Shown: positions 62,122 through 64,000 of the stretch, piece by piece
Position numbering within the stretch: position 1 is the first letter of the stretch
How the letters are laid out: each line of letters starts with the position of its first letter
DNA from: Taenia hydatigena
Taxonomy: Eukaryota; Platyhelminthes; Cestoda; Cyclophyllidea; Taeniidae
DNA length: 64,000 bases
Assembly: GCA_036345935.2 (NCBI GenBank)
Contig: JADWOT020000008.1
Location: 5,125,114 to 5,189,113 of the forward strand
Direction of reading: 5' to 3'
Notes under the pieces: generated by a model
Told to the model about the DNA's origin: nothing
The model's input: the letters and a program-made list of their open reading frames with translations, nothing else
Databases searched by the model: none
Position numbers and translations under genes: made by a program

Positions 62122-63447
62122 CTAAGTCTCCATGGCGGAGTCGCCGTCACCTGCTTCTCCTGGTCCGGTGCCATAAATCTTAACACTGCGATCAAGGCTG
62201 CACGAGATGATTGATTTGGCGTTGGGACCGAATCGAACACCGGTGGCCGGAGAGGTGTGCGCCGTAAACGTCGCCAGCTCATCCCACTGCTTGCAGAGGT
62301 AGACACGGACGTCGCTGCCCGCAACTGCAAGATAGCATCCCGATTGATCGAACTCAAGGTCATTGATCTCGTAGACCGAGTTTGCCCGCTCCAGTTCCGG
62401 AGTCTAGAGAAGAAATAAATACAATTAGGCATGAATGCCATGAATACAGGATGGATGAGTGCAAAACCGACGAGAGTTCTAAAGTTTTTCAGTTTGCGCA
62501 GATCCCACAGCTTGATCTGACCGTCGGCACCGCCGGTGGCGAGGTAGTAGCCGTTTTCCGAGAAGGAAACCGCAGTAAGCGGTTGGTTAGCGCCCATGCC
62601 ATGAGTGAAGTTGGCTGCGTTGCGACGTTCTCGAATGTCCCAAATCTTCACCTCGCCGTCCACCGTTCCAGTGGCCAAGATCTGACCATCCGGATGGAAC
62701 TGGGCACAGGTCAAACCTAGCGGAGTAGACAAAAGAGATGGTTAACCGGTCAGGCAAAGAACATACGCAACCCTGCAAACTAGTTATTAATGTACCTGGT
62801 GAGTAGAAGCAACACCTTTTCCATTGGGATCTTTAGGTTAGTTCATAGAGAAGGCGATACACAATTCTCTAGATTCATACGTGCACAAGCCCTGACGCGA
62901 GGTCGATGATGCCAACCGATGCCCGGTCAGAAATAAGCGGAGGGCCAAATGCTACCAAACTGGATCCGCCAAGCATCTCTTCAGTTACTTGATTTCAATT
63001 CAGCGCTGGGTGTTTGGATATTGCTGCATACACATGTTTTAGGTACACACAGGGCGAATTATAATTCTGGTGCTCGAAATGATTTTGTGGAATGGGACTA
63101 CGATTTGGTTGGCAATCTTAGAAGCACTAACTGGTGGCCGATAGATACAGACCTTGAAGCGAACCACCCTTCTCCACAGTGACTCTGACAAGGACTTGTC
63201 CGCGTCGGAGGTCGCTGAGAGCCCACTGACCGTCGGCGGAGGAGGAAAGGAGGTAGTCACCGATGGCGTGGAGTGAGAGACCGGTAACGGGACCGGCGTG
63301 AGCGCGGATTATGGAGGCGCATTGCGCCTGTTCCACCCCCCAGACCCGCACTGTGCAGTCTGGCGATGCGGTGAAGGCCAGTTGCTCACTATGGTGGTAC
63401 ACCACTCGTGTCACCTTCTTCGTATGGCCACGTAGAATTGACACCAC
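62122..63447 (-). CDS. PRPF19: pre-mRNA-processing factor 19, WD40 C-terminal part
   Basis: PRP19 is the U-box E3 ubiquitin ligase and scaffold of the NineTeen complex that activates the spliceosome. Three exons carry most of the WD40 propeller: 63447-63153, 62716-62472 and 62403-62122, with phases 1 and 0. Matches to the human protein are continuous: [82 protein letters not shown] and [13 protein letters not shown]. The middle junction uses an unusual GTCGGT donor at 62470-62471. The protein ends [19 protein letters not shown], about 16 residues beyond where the human protein stops (KFYSL). The U-box and coiled coil lie beyond the right edge. It is tail-to-tail with the KASH gene, stops 245 bp apart. 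Confidence 0.95.
62717..63152 (-). other. PRPF19 intron
   Basis: 436 nt between the two WD40 exons, donor GTCTGT, acceptor TTTTGTCTACTCCGCTAG on the minus strand. No other feature. Confidence 0.8.
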
Positions 63448-64000
63448 CTTAGGGTAAAAATACAGGATTGCCGATAAGAGGCGGTAAGCTAAACACTAAC
63501 AGGAAGCTGTGCCGTGTTGGCTGACCAGACCAATTAGTAGGCAATGAAGGGCTGAGTTGAGAAAAAATGTAGCCATTTGAAAATGAAAGATTCGCATTCT
63601 CCTTGAGGTAGCAGAATACTTACGAAATTAGCTGAGCTTTAAATCGACAAAAAAACTTATCACCGAAGGGAAACACTACATAGGCTTAAGGAAACCAGTC
63701 GTCTCAATGTGTCGACGATGATGCTGGAACATCTGTCTTCAGCAAAGTATTGCTAGCAGAAGTGGTGTCTTCGAGTTTTTTGAATAAGTTTTTTCATTGA
63801 GAATTTCGAACGCCACCGGAACGACAAATAAAGCATGGGTAGCAAAAGACCCAGCGGCTCAATTCGAACAAATCAGACAATTAGAGATTCCAGAGTTCAA
63901 GAAAAGTGCTGCACCACTACACGCGTCTGAGATGTTGAATAATTAGAGTGAACTTGAGCATCAACTTTCAACAGAGTAGAAATAATTAAAACAATTCAAA
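63448..64000 (-). other. start of the next upstream PRPF19 intron
   Basis: The sequence following the acceptor TATTTTTACCCTAAG (minus strand) shows no coding exon up to the window edge, so the preceding PRPF19 exon lies beyond 64000. Confidence 0.55.

Noticed and set aside
1..64000. tRNA, rRNA or CRISPR loci
   Set aside because: Scanning by eye for B-box/TPsiC-like sequences, rRNA blocks and regularly spaced repeats found no convincing case; weak tRNA candidates could be missed without a covariance search.

Overview
This is a eukaryotic window, most likely from a parasitic flatworm and plausibly a tapeworm. The genes are split by GT-AG introns with two size classes: very short ones (31-44 nt) and ones of 0.1-3 kb. 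The proteins are typical metazoan nuclear-encoded ones. Large intergenic stretches hold decayed retroelements, microsatellites and inverted repeats. The species is inferred, not seen.

Layout: (1) 1-775, + strand, the last two exons of mitochondrial ATP synthase subunit gamma. (2) 1538-6146, - strand, the C-terminal part of a GPCPD1-type glycerophosphodiesterase whose ~3 kb intron holds a miniature LTR element. (3) 9293-11157, - strand, a compact three-exon gene with a ZSWIM3-N/FAR1-like zinc-binding domain, with a possible related exon fragment just upstream. (4) 11928-13357, + strand, a complete eight-exon RFC4 clamp-loader gene. (5) 13.4-24.2 kb, gene-poor DNA with a Ty3/gypsy integrase relic between direct repeats, a possible TatD-like exon, microsatellites and a CCAAT-box cluster. 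(6) 24195-35013, + strand, a complete ten-exon Split ends (SPEN) gene with four RRMs and a C-terminal SPOC domain. (7) 35-47 kb, repeat-rich DNA with a ~650 bp-arm inverted repeat, a second nested repeat cluster and further solo-LTR-like insertions. (8) 47098-61876, + strand, a sixteen-exon gene for a ~1059-residue KASH (LINC complex) protein ending in PPPT. (9) 62122-63447, - strand, the last three exons of PRPF19, tail-to-tail with the KASH gene.

Exon boundaries were set by hand from splice sites, reading phase and remembered family alignments; all assembled reading frames close without a stop. There is no operon-like functional grouping. The conserved genes serve oxidative phosphorylation, choline/phospholipid turnover, DNA replication, transcriptional repression, nuclear envelope anchoring and splicing. 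The most unusual items are the KASH protein with no recognised actin-binding module, a ~900 bp TRIM-like LTR element plus solo copies with perfect 5 bp target-site duplications, and the long inverted repeat at 37.8-40.9 kb.
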